DNA of 64,000 nt from Chitinophaga cymbidii (GCF_007992715.1 NZ_BKAU01000003.1:145524-209523); one strand, 5' to 3'; shown: positions 16,611 through 25,765, numbered from the stretch's first letter. A program made the numbers and translations. Notes: a model not told the origin generated them from the letters alone.

Positions 16611-17529
16611 CATCCGGGTATTAAGCTGGCATCCGTCCCTGCAGCCGCATTTCGAGCAGCTGAACAAACACTGGATACGCAAGTATTTTTCACTGGAGCA
16701 GGTGGACATAGATGTGCTGGAACATCCGCAGGAGCATATCATCGATCATGGCGGCGATATTATTTTCGTGGCCGTGGGCGCACAGGTGGCGGGCACCGTT
16801 GCTTACAAGCGGCTGGACGATGAAACAGTGGAAATGACGAAAATGGCGGTGGATGAGGCTTTCCAGGGCAGGAAGCTCGGCTGGCTGCTCGGCACCGCTA
16901 TTCAGCAGCGCGCGGCGGAAGCCGGTTTTACGAAGATGGTGCTGTATTCCAGCCGTTCGCTGACACCCGCCATCACCATGTATCACAAGCTGGGCTTTGA
17001 AGAATCGGAGCTGGAAAAAGGAGGATATGAAAGATGTGATATCAAGATGGGGATCGATCTGCAACCACCGCCGCTGCTGCCTCTCGCCCGGGAATTGCAG
17101 GCAACGGTGGAGCAGGCGGCGGAAAAGCTGATGCTCTTTTCCGACGAGGAAGCTGCTTTCAAGCCGGCGCCGGGGAAATGGAGCCACAAGGAGATACTCG
17201 GCCATCTCATTGATTCAGCGGTCAACAATTATGCGCGCTTTGTCCGCGGCCAGCAGGCGGATTACACGGAGCTGCCTTCGTACGATCAGGATTTCTGGGT
17301 GGACGCGCGGCAGTACCAGCGGGAAGACTGGCAAACGCTGGTATATTTGTGGAAACGGATGAACGGGCATATCGCCGCTATTTTTCCGCTGATATCTTCC
17401 GCCGCGCTGGAACATATCTGTGTGATCGGGCAGCATGCGCCCGTAACGTTGCGTTTTGTTGCGGAAGATTACCTCGTTCATTTACGGCATCATCTTTTCC
17501 AGATCTTTCCTGTTCAGGCAAACTATTAA
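16594..17529 (+). CDS. GNAT acetyltransferase fused to a DinB domain
   Basis: 311 residues in two domains. Residues 1-150 are a GNAT fold with the acetyl-CoA loop FQGRKLGWLLGTAIQ and YHKLGFEE. Residues about 155-311 are a DinB four-helix bundle: GHLIDSAVNNYARF supplies the first His and VHLRHHLFQI the HxxxH pair. GNATs transfer acetyl groups to amines; DinB proteins are metal-binding stress enzymes. The fusion implies a shared substrate or stress response. It overlaps the EamA gene by 17 bp and is followed 1 bp later by another GNAT gene, so exporter and acetyltransferases form one unit, as often seen in small-molecule resistance. Confidence 0.87.
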   Translation: MNAANDIRVLSWHPSLQPHFEQLNKHWIRKYFSLEQVDIDVLEHPQEHIIDHGGDIIFVAVGAQVAGTVAYKRLDDETVEMTKMAVDEAFQGRKLGWLLGTAIQQRAAEAGFTKMVLYSSRSLTPAITMYHKLGFEESELEKGGYERCDIKMGIDLQPPPLLPLARELQATVEQAAEKLMLFSDEEAAFKPAPGKWSHKEILGHLIDSAVNNYARFVRGQQADYTELPSYDQDFWVDARQYQREDWQTLVYLWKRMNGHIAAIFPLISSAALEHICVIGQHAPVTLRFVAEDYLVHLRHHLFQIFPVQANY

Positions 17530-17530
17530 T

Positions 17531-17971
17531 ATGCAGATCACCACAGCTACTACGGCACACCTGCCGCAACTCGCCGCGCTCTTTGACGCTTACCGTCAGC
17601 ATTATGAACAGGCGCCGGACCCGGAAGGCGCGAAAGCCTATTTGTCCGAACGCCTTTCCCGGTCGGAAAGCGTGATCTATGTAGCGGTAGACGATGGAAC
17701 GGTCATCGGCTTTACCCAGCTGTATCCCGTTTTTTCTTCGATAGGGATGAAGAAAGCCTGGATACTGAACGACCTGTTCGTGGACCCGGCGCACCGCCGG
17801 AAGGGCGCGGCGCGGGCGCTGATAGCGGCTTCCCGCGCACTGGGAGAAAATACTTCCGCCCGTTACATCATGCTGCAAACGCATATCACCAACAAAAATG
17901 CGCAGGCGCTGTACGAGCATACCGGCTTTCAGCGCGATGACGAGTTTTATTACTATTACTTGTCCATTTGA
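17531..17971 (+). CDS. GNAT-family N-acetyltransferase
   Basis: 146 residues from the ATG at 17531, one base after the preceding stop; upstream in-frame sequence lies within the previous gene. It is a single GNAT domain. The acetyl-CoA pyrophosphate loop is RRKGAARALI near residues 93-102, and the beta-bulge strand is WILNDLFVDP. The C-terminal YEHTGFQRDDEFYYYYL is typical of small aminoglycoside- or polyamine-type GNATs. The substrate is unknown. It is the last member of the EamA, GNAT-DinB, GNAT cluster; the NUDIX gene follows after 14 bp. Confidence 0.88.
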   Translation: MQITTATTAHLPQLAALFDAYRQHYEQAPDPEGAKAYLSERLSRSESVIYVAVDDGTVIGFTQLYPVFSSIGMKKAWILNDLFVDPAHRRKGAARALIAASRALGENTSARYIMLQTHITNKNAQALYEHTGFQRDDEFYYYYLSI

Positions 17972-17985
17972 TTTATTTTGCGGGC

Positions 17986-18543
17986 ATGGACACACAGCAG
18001 AGCCCCTGGCAGATATTGGCCACCGCCGTACAATACGATAACAAATGGATACGGCTCACGGAGCACCAGGTGATCAATCCCGGTGGCGGCAGGGGCATTT
18101 ACGGCGTGGTGCATTTCAAGAATAAAGCGATCGGTGTGGTGGCGATGGATGCGGAATTGAACATTTACCTGGTAGGGCAATACCGTTTCCCGCTGGAAGC
18201 CTTCAGCTGGGAAATACCGGAAGGCGGGGGTCCCCTCGGTGAAGACCCGCTGCTGTCCGCCCAACGCGAGCTGCTGGAAGAAACCGGCCTCGTAGCCGCC
18301 CGCTGGGAACCCATCGTGCAGATGCACCTTTCCAACTCCGTCAGCGATGAATCCGGCATCGTATACCTCGCGCGGGAACTGGAACAGCGCACCGCCGAAC
18401 CCGAAGAAACCGAACAGCTGTTCGTCCGCAAGCTCCCCTTTGCACAAGCCTATCAAATGGTGAAAAACCACGAGATCACCGATTCCCTCTCTGTTGCCGC
18501 CATTCAAAAGATTCAACTGATGATGCTGGAAGGGGAGCTTTGA
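17986..18543 (+). CDS. NUDIX hydrolase, ADP-ribose pyrophosphatase-like
   Basis: 185 residues from the ATG at 17986. The Nudix box is complete: G, five residues, E, seven residues, then RELLEETGL, around residues 78-100. The upstream QYRFPLEAFSWEIPEGG element is typical of ADP-ribose or ADP-sugar pyrophosphatases, which clear ADP-ribose in the cytoplasm. A TTATTTTG box lies 5 nt before the ATG and may be a weak promoter. RlmB-type methyltransferase follows 18 bp later. Confidence 0.9.
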   Translation: MDTQQSPWQILATAVQYDNKWIRLTEHQVINPGGGRGIYGVVHFKNKAIGVVAMDAELNIYLVGQYRFPLEAFSWEIPEGGGPLGEDPLLSAQRELLEETGLVAARWEPIVQMHLSNSVSDESGIVYLARELEQRTAEPEETEQLFVRKLPFAQAYQMVKNHEITDSLSVAAIQKIQLMMLEGEL

Positions 18544-18561
18544 TGCGTTATCTTTGCCGCG

Positions 18562-19338
18562 ATGAACCATCGATTCAAACCATCCCCTCCCAAACCGAAG
18601 CAGTCTGCCCTCATCATCGGCAGGCAGCCGCTGGTAGAGGCCATGAAGGCCGGGAAGGCCATAGAGCGCATTTTCCTCCTGAAGAACGCTTCCGGGGACA
18701 TCATTCCCCAGATCCGCCAGCTGGCGGCGGCACAGCGTATTCCCATCAACACCGTGCCCGTAGAGAAGCTCAACAGCCTCACGCAAGCCAACCACCAGGG
18801 CGTTGTGGCCATCACGGCGAAGGTAGCGTACCTGGACCTGCAGGACGTGATCTCTCATGTGGTGGACAGCGGAGAAACACCGCTTTTCCTGATCCTGGAC
18901 GGTATCACCGATGTGCGTAACATCGGCGCCATCGCGCGGAGCGCCGTCTGCTGCGGCGCACAGGCGATCATCATTCCGGACAGGGGCATTGCCGCGCTGA
19001 ATGAAGAAGCTATCAAATCCTCCGCCGGCGCGCTGGAAAAGATCTCCGTCTGCCGGGTGGACAGCCTGCTGAAAGCCATCGACACCCTTCACCTGAACGG
19101 CATCAAAATACTCGCCAGTGAAATGGAAGCCGAACAACAGCTTTTTGACTGCCCCTGGCAGGAGCCGGTGGCGGTGATCATGGGTTCGGAAGACAAAGGC
19201 GTGTATCCGGCACTGTTAAAAGCGGCGGACCAGCAGTTCAACATCCCGATGAAGAATAATTTTGAATCTTTCAATGTGTCCGTGGCCGCGGGGATCATCC
19301 TGTATGAGGCCATGAAGCAGCGGATGATGGCGAAGTAG
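18562..19338 (+). CDS. rlmB: SpoU/TrmH-family rRNA 2'-O-methyltransferase (RlmB-type)
   Basis: 258 residues. An N-terminal substrate-binding domain (LIIGRQPLVEAMKAG) is followed by the SPOUT knot with all three motifs: DGITDVRNIGAIARSA (motif 1), VIMGSEDKGVYP (motif 2) and NNFESFNVSVAAGIILYE (motif 3). RlmB methylates the 2'-O of G2251 in 23S rRNA; paralogs act on other RNA positions, so the exact site is inferred. A TATCTTTG box at 18549-18556 ends only 5 nt before the ATG. Confidence 0.9.
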   Translation: MNHRFKPSPPKPKQSALIIGRQPLVEAMKAGKAIERIFLLKNASGDIIPQIRQLAAAQRIPINTVPVEKLNSLTQANHQGVVAITAKVAYLDLQDVISHVVDSGETPLFLILDGITDVRNIGAIARSAVCCGAQAIIIPDRGIAALNEEAIKSSAGALEKISVCRVDSLLKAIDTLHLNGIKILASEMEAEQQLFDCPWQEPVAVIMGSEDKGVYPALLKAADQQFNIPMKNNFESFNVSVAAGIILYEAMKQRMMAK

Positions 19339-19361
19339 GCATATTTTCCTTATTTTTAAGC

Positions 19362-20210
19362 ATGCTCAAATTCATCGAATGCCCCCGCGATGCGATGCAG
19401 GGCTGGCCAAAACAGATCTCCACGGCAGACAAGACCGCTTACCTGAACACTTTGCTGGACGTGGGTTTTGACACGCTGGACTTCGGCAGCTTCGTTTCCG
19501 CCAAAGCCATCCCCCAGATGGCGGACACGGCGGAAGTGCTGAAAGGGCTGCGCACCGGCAGCCGCACCAAACTGCTGTCTATCGTCGCCAATGTGCGCGG
19601 CGCGGAAGAAGCGGTGAGCCATGACGCCATCCATTACCTCGGCTTTCCCTTTTCCATTTCGGAGACCTTTCAATTGCGCAATACCAACAAAACCATCGCG
19701 GAAGCGCTGGAACAGGTGCAGACCATCCAGGAGCTGTGCGTGAAGAACAGCAAGCAACTGGTGATCTACATTTCCATGGGCTTCGGCAATCCCTACGGCG
19801 ATCCGTACGATGCGGCCACCGTGCTGTACTGGGCCAATGCCTTCGCGGAGCTGGAAGTGCCTGTCATTTCCCTGGCGGACACCGTGGGCGTAGCGCAGCC
19901 GGCAGGCATCGCGCAGCTCTTTGCGCAGCTCATTCCCGCTTACCCCGAGATCGAGTTCGGCGCCCATTTCCACTCCACGCCGCAAGCCTGGGAAGAAAAG
20001 ATCGCCGCCGCCTACGACAATGGCTGCCGGCGCTTCGACAGTGCGATCCGCGGCATCGGCGGCTGCCCCATGGCGCAGGATGACCTGGTGGGGAACATCG
20101 CCACGGAGAACCTCGTTGCTTTCTGCCGCTCCCGCAACATCACCATACCGCTCGATCCGGAGCAATTCTCAGCGGCCGGCGAATTTGCAGACCGCATATT
20201 TCTGCATTAA
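19362..20210 (+). CDS. Hydroxymethylglutaryl-CoA lyase
   Basis: 282 residues forming a TIM barrel of the HMGL-like family. CPRDAMQGW near residues 6-14 supplies the catalytic Arg-Asp, HFHSTPQ the two metal-binding His, and GIGGCPMAQ the flexible-loop cysteine motif. The enzyme splits HMG-CoA into acetoacetate and acetyl-CoA in leucine and ketone-body metabolism. The CPMAQDD loop differs from the common CPYAPGA, a small deviation that could indicate an altered acyl-CoA substrate. No other leucine-degradation genes are in the window. Its stop codon lies within the promoter of the next gene. Confidence 0.88.
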   Translation: MLKFIECPRDAMQGWPKQISTADKTAYLNTLLDVGFDTLDFGSFVSAKAIPQMADTAEVLKGLRTGSRTKLLSIVANVRGAEEAVSHDAIHYLGFPFSISETFQLRNTNKTIAEALEQVQTIQELCVKNSKQLVIYISMGFGNPYGDPYDAATVLYWANAFAELEVPVISLADTVGVAQPAGIAQLFAQLIPAYPEIEFGAHFHSTPQAWEEKIAAAYDNGCRRFDSAIRGIGGCPMAQDDLVGNIATENLVAFCRSRNITIPLDPEQFSAAGEFADRIFLH

Positions 20211-20215
20211 TTTTG
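20184..20215 (+). promoter_or_regulatory. Promoter of the GSCFA gene, inside the end of the HMG-CoA lyase gene
   Basis: TTTG (20184-20187), a 20-nt spacer, then TAATTTTG (20208-20215) matches the Bacteroidota consensus. The -7 box includes the upstream TAA stop codon and ends 4 nt before the ATG at 20220, so the transcript should be leaderless or nearly so. Confidence 0.75.
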
Positions 20216-20219
20216 CACC

Positions 20220-21203
20220 ATGAACTTCCGCCTCACTTTTCCCGTCGCTCCCCTGGAGCCATCCATCCAGTACAGTGACAAGCTCCTGCTGTCCGGCTCC
20301 TGCTTCGCGGAAGAGATCGGCACGCTGTTGCGGCAGCACAAGTTCAACGCCCTCATGAATCCCAACGGCATTCTCTTCAACCCGCTGAGCATCGCGCAAA
20401 GCATGCAAAGCTACCTCGACGGAAAGCGGTACACCGCCAAAGACCTCTTTCAGCATGAAGGCCTCTGGCACAGCTGGGACCATCATTCCCGTTTTTCCGC
20501 TTCCACCGCAGCGGATGCCCTCGAACATATCAACCACTCACAATCCGCCGCCATACAACGTTTGAAGGAAGCGGACTGGCTCATCATCACCCTCGGCTCC
20601 GCCTACGTTTATCATCTGAAAGAAAACAACAAAATGGTGGCGAACTGCCATAAAGTGCCCGACGCCGCTTTTTACAAAAGACTGCTGCCGGCGGACGAGA
20701 TCATCGCGGCGCTGGACAATATGATGCACCGCCTGTTCTTCACCAACCGCAAAGTGAACATCCTGTTCACCGTCAGCCCCGTGCGGTATGTACGCGACGG
20801 GCTGGTGGAAAACAACCTCAGCAAAGCGATCCTGCTGCAATCCGTTCATCATCTGGTTAATAAATTCGACCGGCTTTTTTATTTTCCCGCTTATGAGCTG
20901 GTGATAGATGATCTGCGCGACTACCGTTTTTACAAGGAAGACCTGGTGCATCCGAACGAGCTGGCCGTCCGTTATGTGTGGGATCATTTCACCAACGCCT
21001 GTTTGCATCCCGAAGGGCAGCAGCTGCTGGCGCAGGTGAAAGATATTCTCCGCGCGCGGCAGCACCGCCCGTTTAACCCCGAAACCCCGCAGCATCAGCA
21101 GTTCCTGGCGGCCTATGCTAAAAAGGTGCAGGCGTTGACCGCCGCACATCCTTTCCTGAACATGGAGGAAGAAACTGCGTATTTTTCCGGCAGCCCGCAT
21201 TAG
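20220..21203 (+). CDS. GSCFA domain-containing protein (SGNH-hydrolase-like)
   Basis: 327 residues. LLSGSCFAEEIG near residues 22-33 is the eponymous GSCFA motif; Ser in this position resembles the nucleophile of SGNH/GDSL esterases. The WLIITLGSAYVY, FTVSPVRYVRDG and DDLRDYRFYKEDLVHPN blocks also match the family, the last holding the presumed Asp-x-x-His pair. The family is thought to act on acylated polysaccharides or glycans, but the reaction is not established. There is no signal peptide, so the protein is cytoplasmic unless otherwise exported. It is transcribed from its own promoter within the end of the HMG-CoA lyase gene. Confidence 0.9.
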   Translation: MNFRLTFPVAPLEPSIQYSDKLLLSGSCFAEEIGTLLRQHKFNALMNPNGILFNPLSIAQSMQSYLDGKRYTAKDLFQHEGLWHSWDHHSRFSASTAADALEHINHSQSAAIQRLKEADWLIITLGSAYVYHLKENNKMVANCHKVPDAAFYKRLLPADEIIAALDNMMHRLFFTNRKVNILFTVSPVRYVRDGLVENNLSKAILLQSVHHLVNKFDRLFYFPAYELVIDDLRDYRFYKEDLVHPNELAVRYVWDHFTNACLHPEGQQLLAQVKDILRARQHRPFNPETPQHQQFLAAYAKKVQALTAAHPFLNMEEETAYFSGSPH

Positions 21204-21211
21204 CGTCCACG

Positions 21212-21243
21212 AAATAAAAGAGGCCACCCCGCGGGACGGCCTC
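21212..21243 (-). terminator. Terminator of the MFS transporter gene
   Basis: Read on the minus strand, a GAGGCC/GGCCTC stem (21238-21243 and 21220-21225) is followed by CTTTTATTT. It lies 28 bp beyond the MFS stop, between convergent genes, and may work weakly in both directions. Confidence 0.7.
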
Positions 21244-21270
21244 CTGAAAGAGAATAAATATAAACCTGGC

Positions 21271-22776
21271 TCATATCTCCGCTACTTCCGCATAGCCGTC
21301 TTTTGTTTTTTTCTCACGGATGTATATCACCCCGATCACCATACAGATCAGCGCAATACCGATGGGATAGATCAGCCCCGCAAGGTGATTGCCGGTTTGC
21401 TGCACCAGCAGCGTGGCGATCGCGGGCAGCAGGCCGCCGAACACGCCGTTGCCGATGTGATAGGGGAGCGACATGGAAGTGTACCGGATACGAGTAGGGA
21501 ATAATTCAACGAGGAAGGCGGCTATCGGGCCGTATACCATCGTTACGAATATTACCTGGATGAATACGAGGAACACCAGCCAGGCAAGGTTCGCATTGCT
21601 TACCACCACTTCTGTTTTCACATCTGTCTTATCATTCACCGTGGTGGTGATCTCCCTTACCCTGGTGCTGTCCGAATACGTGCGCACCTTGGTGGACTTC
21701 TGTACAGATGCGCCGTCCGCATTCGTGGAAATGCTGCCTTCGATGCGGTACATGTTTTCCAGTTCGGTTTTCCGGGAGATGTCCGCCGTGCGGTCCATCG
21801 CCGCGTAGATCGGGAAATACGCCAGCGCCGCGATCAGCATGCCCGTCATCATGATTTTCTTGCGGCCTATTTTATCGGATAAGTGGCCGAAGTAAATAAA
21901 GAAAGGCGTGCCCAGCAGCAATGCCACTGCGATGATGATATTGGACTGCACAAATTCGATGTGCATGGTATTCTGCAGGAAAGACAGTGCGTAAAACTGA
22001 CCGGTGTACCATACTACCCCCTGACCCATGGCCGCGCCGAAAAGCGCGAGCAGCACCAGTTTCAGGTTCTCTTTATTGCCGAAGCTTTCTTTCAGCGGAT
22101 TTTTGGAGGTTTTGCCTTCCGCTTTCAGCTGCGTGAACAGCGGGGATTCCTGCAGCTTGATGCGGATGTAGTAGCTCATCAGTACCAGGAGAACGCTTAA
22201 CAGGAAAGGAATGCGCCATCCCCATGCGTTGAAGTCGTCCGGCGTCATCAACACGCGGGTCACCAGTATCACGCCGAGCGATACGAAGAGGCCCAGTGTG
22301 GCGGTGGTCTGGATGAAGCTCGTGTAGTAACCCCTGCGGTGGTCCGGTGAGTGCTCGGCCACGTAAGTTGCCGCGCCGCCGTATTCCCCGCCGAGCGCGA
22401 GGCCCTGCGCCAACCGGAGGATCAGCACCAGGATAGGCGCGAGAATGCCGATGGTGGAATAGCCCGGGATCAGCCCGATCGCAAAGGTAGAGCCGCCCAT
22501 GATGAGCAGCGTCAGGAGGAAAGTATATTTACGGCCCACCATGTCGCCAAGCCGGCCGAACACGATAGCGCCGAAAGGACGCACGATGAAACCCACGGCA
22601 AACGTTGCCAGCGTAGCGATGTAAGCCAGCGTGGGATTGGAATCCGGGAAGAATTTTTCAGAAAGGATAAGAGAAAGGCTGCCAAAGATGTAGAAGTCGT
22701 ACCATTCGATCAATGTGCCTGCAGACGAGGCAAAGATCACCTGCCATATGTTCTGCTTTGAATGCGATGCGTTCAT
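21271..22776 (-). CDS. MFS metabolite:H+ symporter (MHS family) with a periplasmic insertion
   Basis: 501 residues, about 60 longer than typical ProP/ShiA-like symporters. Twelve helices are expected; FGRLGDMVGRKYTF and GHLSDKIGRKKIM are the MFS loop motifs at the two half-repeats. The extra length is one hydrophilic, Thr/Ser/Val-rich insertion of about 70 residues (roughly 320-395) between helices in the second half, starting at DRTADISRK and ending before NANLAWLVF. The insertion probably lies in the periplasm. MHS members take up organic acids, osmolytes or aromatic compounds with protons; the substrate is not determinable here. Convergent with the GSCFA gene, divergent from the patatin gene. 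Confidence 0.88.
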   Translation of the reverse strand: MNASHSKQNIWQVIFASSAGTLIEWYDFYIFGSLSLILSEKFFPDSNPTLAYIATLATFAVGFIVRPFGAIVFGRLGDMVGRKYTFLLTLLIMGGSTFAIGLIPGYSTIGILAPILVLILRLAQGLALGGEYGGAATYVAEHSPDHRRGYYTSFIQTTATLGLFVSLGVILVTRVLMTPDDFNAWGWRIPFLLSVLLVLMSYYIRIKLQESPLFTQLKAEGKTSKNPLKESFGNKENLKLVLLALFGAAMGQGVVWYTGQFYALSFLQNTMHIEFVQSNIIIAVALLLGTPFFIYFGHLSDKIGRKKIMMTGMLIAALAYFPIYAAMDRTADISRKTELENMYRIEGSISTNADGASVQKSTKVRTYSDSTRVREITTTVNDKTDVKTEVVVSNANLAWLVFLVFIQVIFVTMVYGPIAAFLVELFPTRIRYTSMSLPYHIGNGVFGGLLPAIATLLVQQTGNHLAGLIYPIGIALICMVIGVIYIREKKTKDGYAEVAEI

Positions 22777-22880
22777 AATGTGAAATTGTTATCCTGAAAA
22801 GATAGAAAATTACTTTAATAAATAAAATCACTTTCCTTCAAATGCCGCCGAATGATTAAAACCTTTATCTTTATTACAGG

Positions 22881-25127
22881 ATGGTTAACCGCATGCATCG
22901 TATACTTTTCTTATTGTTTCTGACCAGCCTTTATCCTTATACCGTCACTGCACAGCAGGCGCCGGAGCACAGGCCGGGTATCGGTCTGACGCTGAGTGGC
23001 GGGGGAGCGAAGGGATTGGCGCACATTGGTATCTTACAAGCGATAGACAGTGCAGGGTTACATATCGATTATGTGACCGGCACCAGCATGGGCAGCATTG
23101 TAGGCGCGCTGTACGCGATCGGGTATTCCGGCGATTCGCTGGACATGATCGCGCGGCGGCTCGATTGGAGCACGCTTTTCTCCAACCAGCCCTCCATGGA
23201 AGAGATCAGCTATGAAGAAAGAGCGGAGTACAACCGCTATATGATAGAAGTGCCGTTCGAGTACGGTAAGCCCAAGCTCACATCCGGCGTGATCTCCGGC
23301 GAGCAGTTGTGGCTGGAGCTGGCGCGGCTGGCGTGGCCGGTGCGCGATGTAAAAGATTTCTCTCAATTCAATATTCCATTTAAATGTATCGCCACCGATG
23401 TAGCCACCGGCCAGATCGTGACGCTGGACAAAGGGGAGCTGGTGACCAGCATCCGCGCCAGCATGGCTATCCCATCAGTTTTCACAGCGGTGAAGATTGG
23501 CGATAAAAAGCTGGTGGACGGCGGTGTGGTGCGTAATTTTCCGTCGGTCACCGCAAAGGAGATGGGCGCGGATATCATTATCGGATCGAATGTCAGCGGC
23601 GGATTAAGAAAGGCCGATGAACTGGTGACGCCCATCGATATTATTTACCAGCTTGGTTTTTATAAAGATGCAGATGATTTTGTGGACGCGCGCAAGCTGG
23701 CGGATATCTATATCCAGCACGACATGAAGAATTATTCCGCCGCCAGCTTCGGCAGCGTGGATTCCATTCTTGCGGAAGGCAAGCGGAGAGGCCGGGAGAT
23801 GTACCCGGTCTTCAAGCACCTGGCCGATTCGCTGAACGCCCTGTACCCGCAGCCTCCTTTTGTAAAGAACCGCCTGCCCGCCGTGCCGGACGTGGAGATC
23901 ACGAACATCACCATCAAAGGGCTCGTGCATTCCGATGAGCGGTTCTTCCGCGGCCGCCTCAACCTGGAGCCCGGCGGCTGCTACACGCCCGAAAAGATCC
24001 GCGAAGCCGTGCTGAACGTATACGGCACCCGTTTCTATAAAGAGATCACCTATCACCTTAACCCGCTCGGCTATGGCCGGAGCGAGCTGGAGATCGACGT
24101 GGAGGAAAACCCGCTCACCTATGTGAAGCTGGCCCTGCATTACAACACTTTCACGAACGTAAGCGCCATCGTCAATCTTACGCAGCGCAATTTCATTGTG
24201 CCGAACTCCCGCGCCTCCGTAACCGCTGCTATCAGCGAGAACCCGCGGCTGCGCGGTGAATATTTCAAATATCTCGGCCGCAAGCGGAACGTAGGCTTCG
24301 GCATCAACGCCTATTACGCCAACAACCCCCTGGTCGTATATGAAGAATTCCGTAAAAGCCAGGAGTACCGCAGCAAATACGCCTCCATCGGCGCGAACCT
24401 GCAATTCATGCTGAACCGCATCATGGCCGTGGGCGCGGGTACCCGCTGGGAATACATGCGGTTCAAGCCGGACATTTCACCGAACATCGAGCTGGAAGGA
24501 AATACCAAGCAGATGAACACTTTTGTGTATTACGGCCTGAACACGCTGAACCGCAAGCAATATCCTACGAAAGGCGCGCTGATAGACCTGGAAGGAGGGA
24601 TCGTATATCAGCAGAACCCTGACTTCCGGCTGCGGTTAAGCGGGGAGGAGCTGCCGCTGGACAGCCTGGGATTGGAGTTCGGGAATTACCAGCGTATGCT
24701 GCTGAAGATGAATTACTACGTGCCGGTCGGCCGCCGCGGAGCCATTAACCTGGGCGGTTATGCGGGTATCAACTTTAACTACGACCAGGCGCTGGTGAAC
24801 GATTTTATTATTGGCGGCATTACCGATTTTACCCGCAACCAGATACCATTTGTGGGACTGTATGAAGGAGAAGTGAGTACGCCCAGTGTTACTTCGGTGC
24901 AGCTGGGCTTTCAGTATGAAGCGTTGAAGAATGTGTTCCTGATCCCGCGGGCATCGGTGGCCCTGTACAACTTTAACGGGCTTGCGGAAACGAAGTACAA
25001 CTATCTCAGCGGCTACGGCATGACGCTGGGCTACAGCACCCGCCTCGGGCCGCTGGAAGGTTCCGTGATGTATTCAGACCAGGCGGGCATCCTCAAAGCG
25101 TATGTGAACCTGGGTTTTCATTTCTAG
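22881..25127 (+). CDS. Patatin-like phospholipase fused to POTRA and outer-membrane barrel
   Basis: 748 residues. A signal peptide (1-24) is followed by a patatin domain (about 32-310) with the oxyanion motif SGGGAKGLAHIG, nucleophile Ser69 in GTSMGS and catalytic Asp213 in VDGGVVRNF, so the Ser-Asp dyad is complete. A POTRA-like segment (about 335-415) leads to a BamA/D15-type 16-strand barrel that ends in the aromatic FHF. This is the layout of type Vd (PlpD-like) autotransporters, lipases carried to the surface by their own barrel. It is common in Bacteroidota. The last four bases overlap the stop of the convergent MiaE gene. Confidence 0.93.
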   Translation: MVNRMHRILFLLFLTSLYPYTVTAQQAPEHRPGIGLTLSGGGAKGLAHIGILQAIDSAGLHIDYVTGTSMGSIVGALYAIGYSGDSLDMIARRLDWSTLFSNQPSMEEISYEERAEYNRYMIEVPFEYGKPKLTSGVISGEQLWLELARLAWPVRDVKDFSQFNIPFKCIATDVATGQIVTLDKGELVTSIRASMAIPSVFTAVKIGDKKLVDGGVVRNFPSVTAKEMGADIIIGSNVSGGLRKADELVTPIDIIYQLGFYKDADDFVDARKLADIYIQHDMKNYSAASFGSVDSILAEGKRRGREMYPVFKHLADSLNALYPQPPFVKNRLPAVPDVEITNITIKGLVHSDERFFRGRLNLEPGGCYTPEKIREAVLNVYGTRFYKEITYHLNPLGYGRSELEIDVEENPLTYVKLALHYNTFTNVSAIVNLTQRNFIVPNSRASVTAAISENPRLRGEYFKYLGRKRNVGFGINAYYANNPLVVYEEFRKSQEYRSKYASIGANLQFMLNRIMAVGAGTRWEYMRFKPDISPNIELEGNTKQMNTFVYYGLNTLNRKQYPTKGALIDLEGGIVYQQNPDFRLRLSGEELPLDSLGLEFGNYQRMLLKMNYYVPVGRRGAINLGGYAGINFNYDQALVNDFIIGGITDFTRNQIPFVGLYEGEVSTPSVTSVQLGFQYEALKNVFLIPRASVALYNFNGLAETKYNYLSGYGMTLGYSTRLGPLEGSVMYSDQAGILKAYVNLGFHF

Positions 25128-25723
25128 TGCATCCTGTCGCCCCGCACTTTCAGCGTGGCGATCATCTCCGCTTCAAACGCCAGCCATTCCTGCCAGCGGT
25201 GGCGCACTTTTTCTTCCGGGAGATATTCATTGGCAAGGTCTATGAAAAGGCGGTAATGACCGGCCTCTGAAACCATGAATTTGCGGTAGAACTCGCGCAG
25301 GTAGTCATCTTCCAGTCCTTCGCTCAATAGCCGGAACCGCTCGCAGCTGCGGGCTTCAATCAGCGCGAAGATCAGCAGCCGGTCCAGCAGCACGTCCGCC
25401 GGATGCCCGCCTTTCATCTGGAAGCTCATCAGGTTATTCACATATTCATCTTTCCGTTGCTTGCCCAGCGCGAACCCGCGTTTCTTCATTTCCGCGAGCA
25501 CCTGCCGGAAGTGGCCCCATTCTTCGGTCACGATGGGCGCCAGCTCTTCCACCAGCCTTGATCTGTCCGGGTAACGCTGTATCAGCGAGATGCAGGAGGT
25601 GGCGGCTTTCTGTTCACAGAAGGCGTGATCGGTTAATACTTCTTCCAGCGAAATGGCCGCCAGGTTCACCCAGCGCGGGTCTGAAGGGAGCTTGAGGCCG
25701 AGGATGGAAACTTTACTGCTCAT
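25124..25723 (-). CDS. miaE: tRNA-(2-methylthio-N6-dimethylallyl/isopentenyl-A37) hydroxylase MiaE-like
   Basis: 199 residues from the ATG at 25723; the same frame stays open further upstream on the minus strand, but that part is antisense to the bioF gene and not real. It is a ferritin-like diiron fold with metal ligands in LTDHAFCEQKAA, VTEEWGHFRQ, IEARSCERF and VSEAGHYRLF, the MiaE pattern. MiaE hydroxylates the isopentenyl group of ms2i6A37 in tRNA and needs oxygen. The gene shares its stop position (CTAG, 25124-25127) with the convergent patatin gene. It is divergent from bioF with a 54-bp gap. Confidence 0.9.
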   Translation of the reverse strand: MSSKVSILGLKLPSDPRWVNLAAISLEEVLTDHAFCEQKAATSCISLIQRYPDRSRLVEELAPIVTEEWGHFRQVLAEMKKRGFALGKQRKDEYVNNLMSFQMKGGHPADVLLDRLLIFALIEARSCERFRLLSEGLEDDYLREFYRKFMVSEAGHYRLFIDLANEYLPEEKVRHRWQEWLAFEAEMIATLKVRGDRMH

Positions 25724-25765
25724 ACATATCTCTGCTTGAAGGCACGAAGTTACAGAGAAGATACT

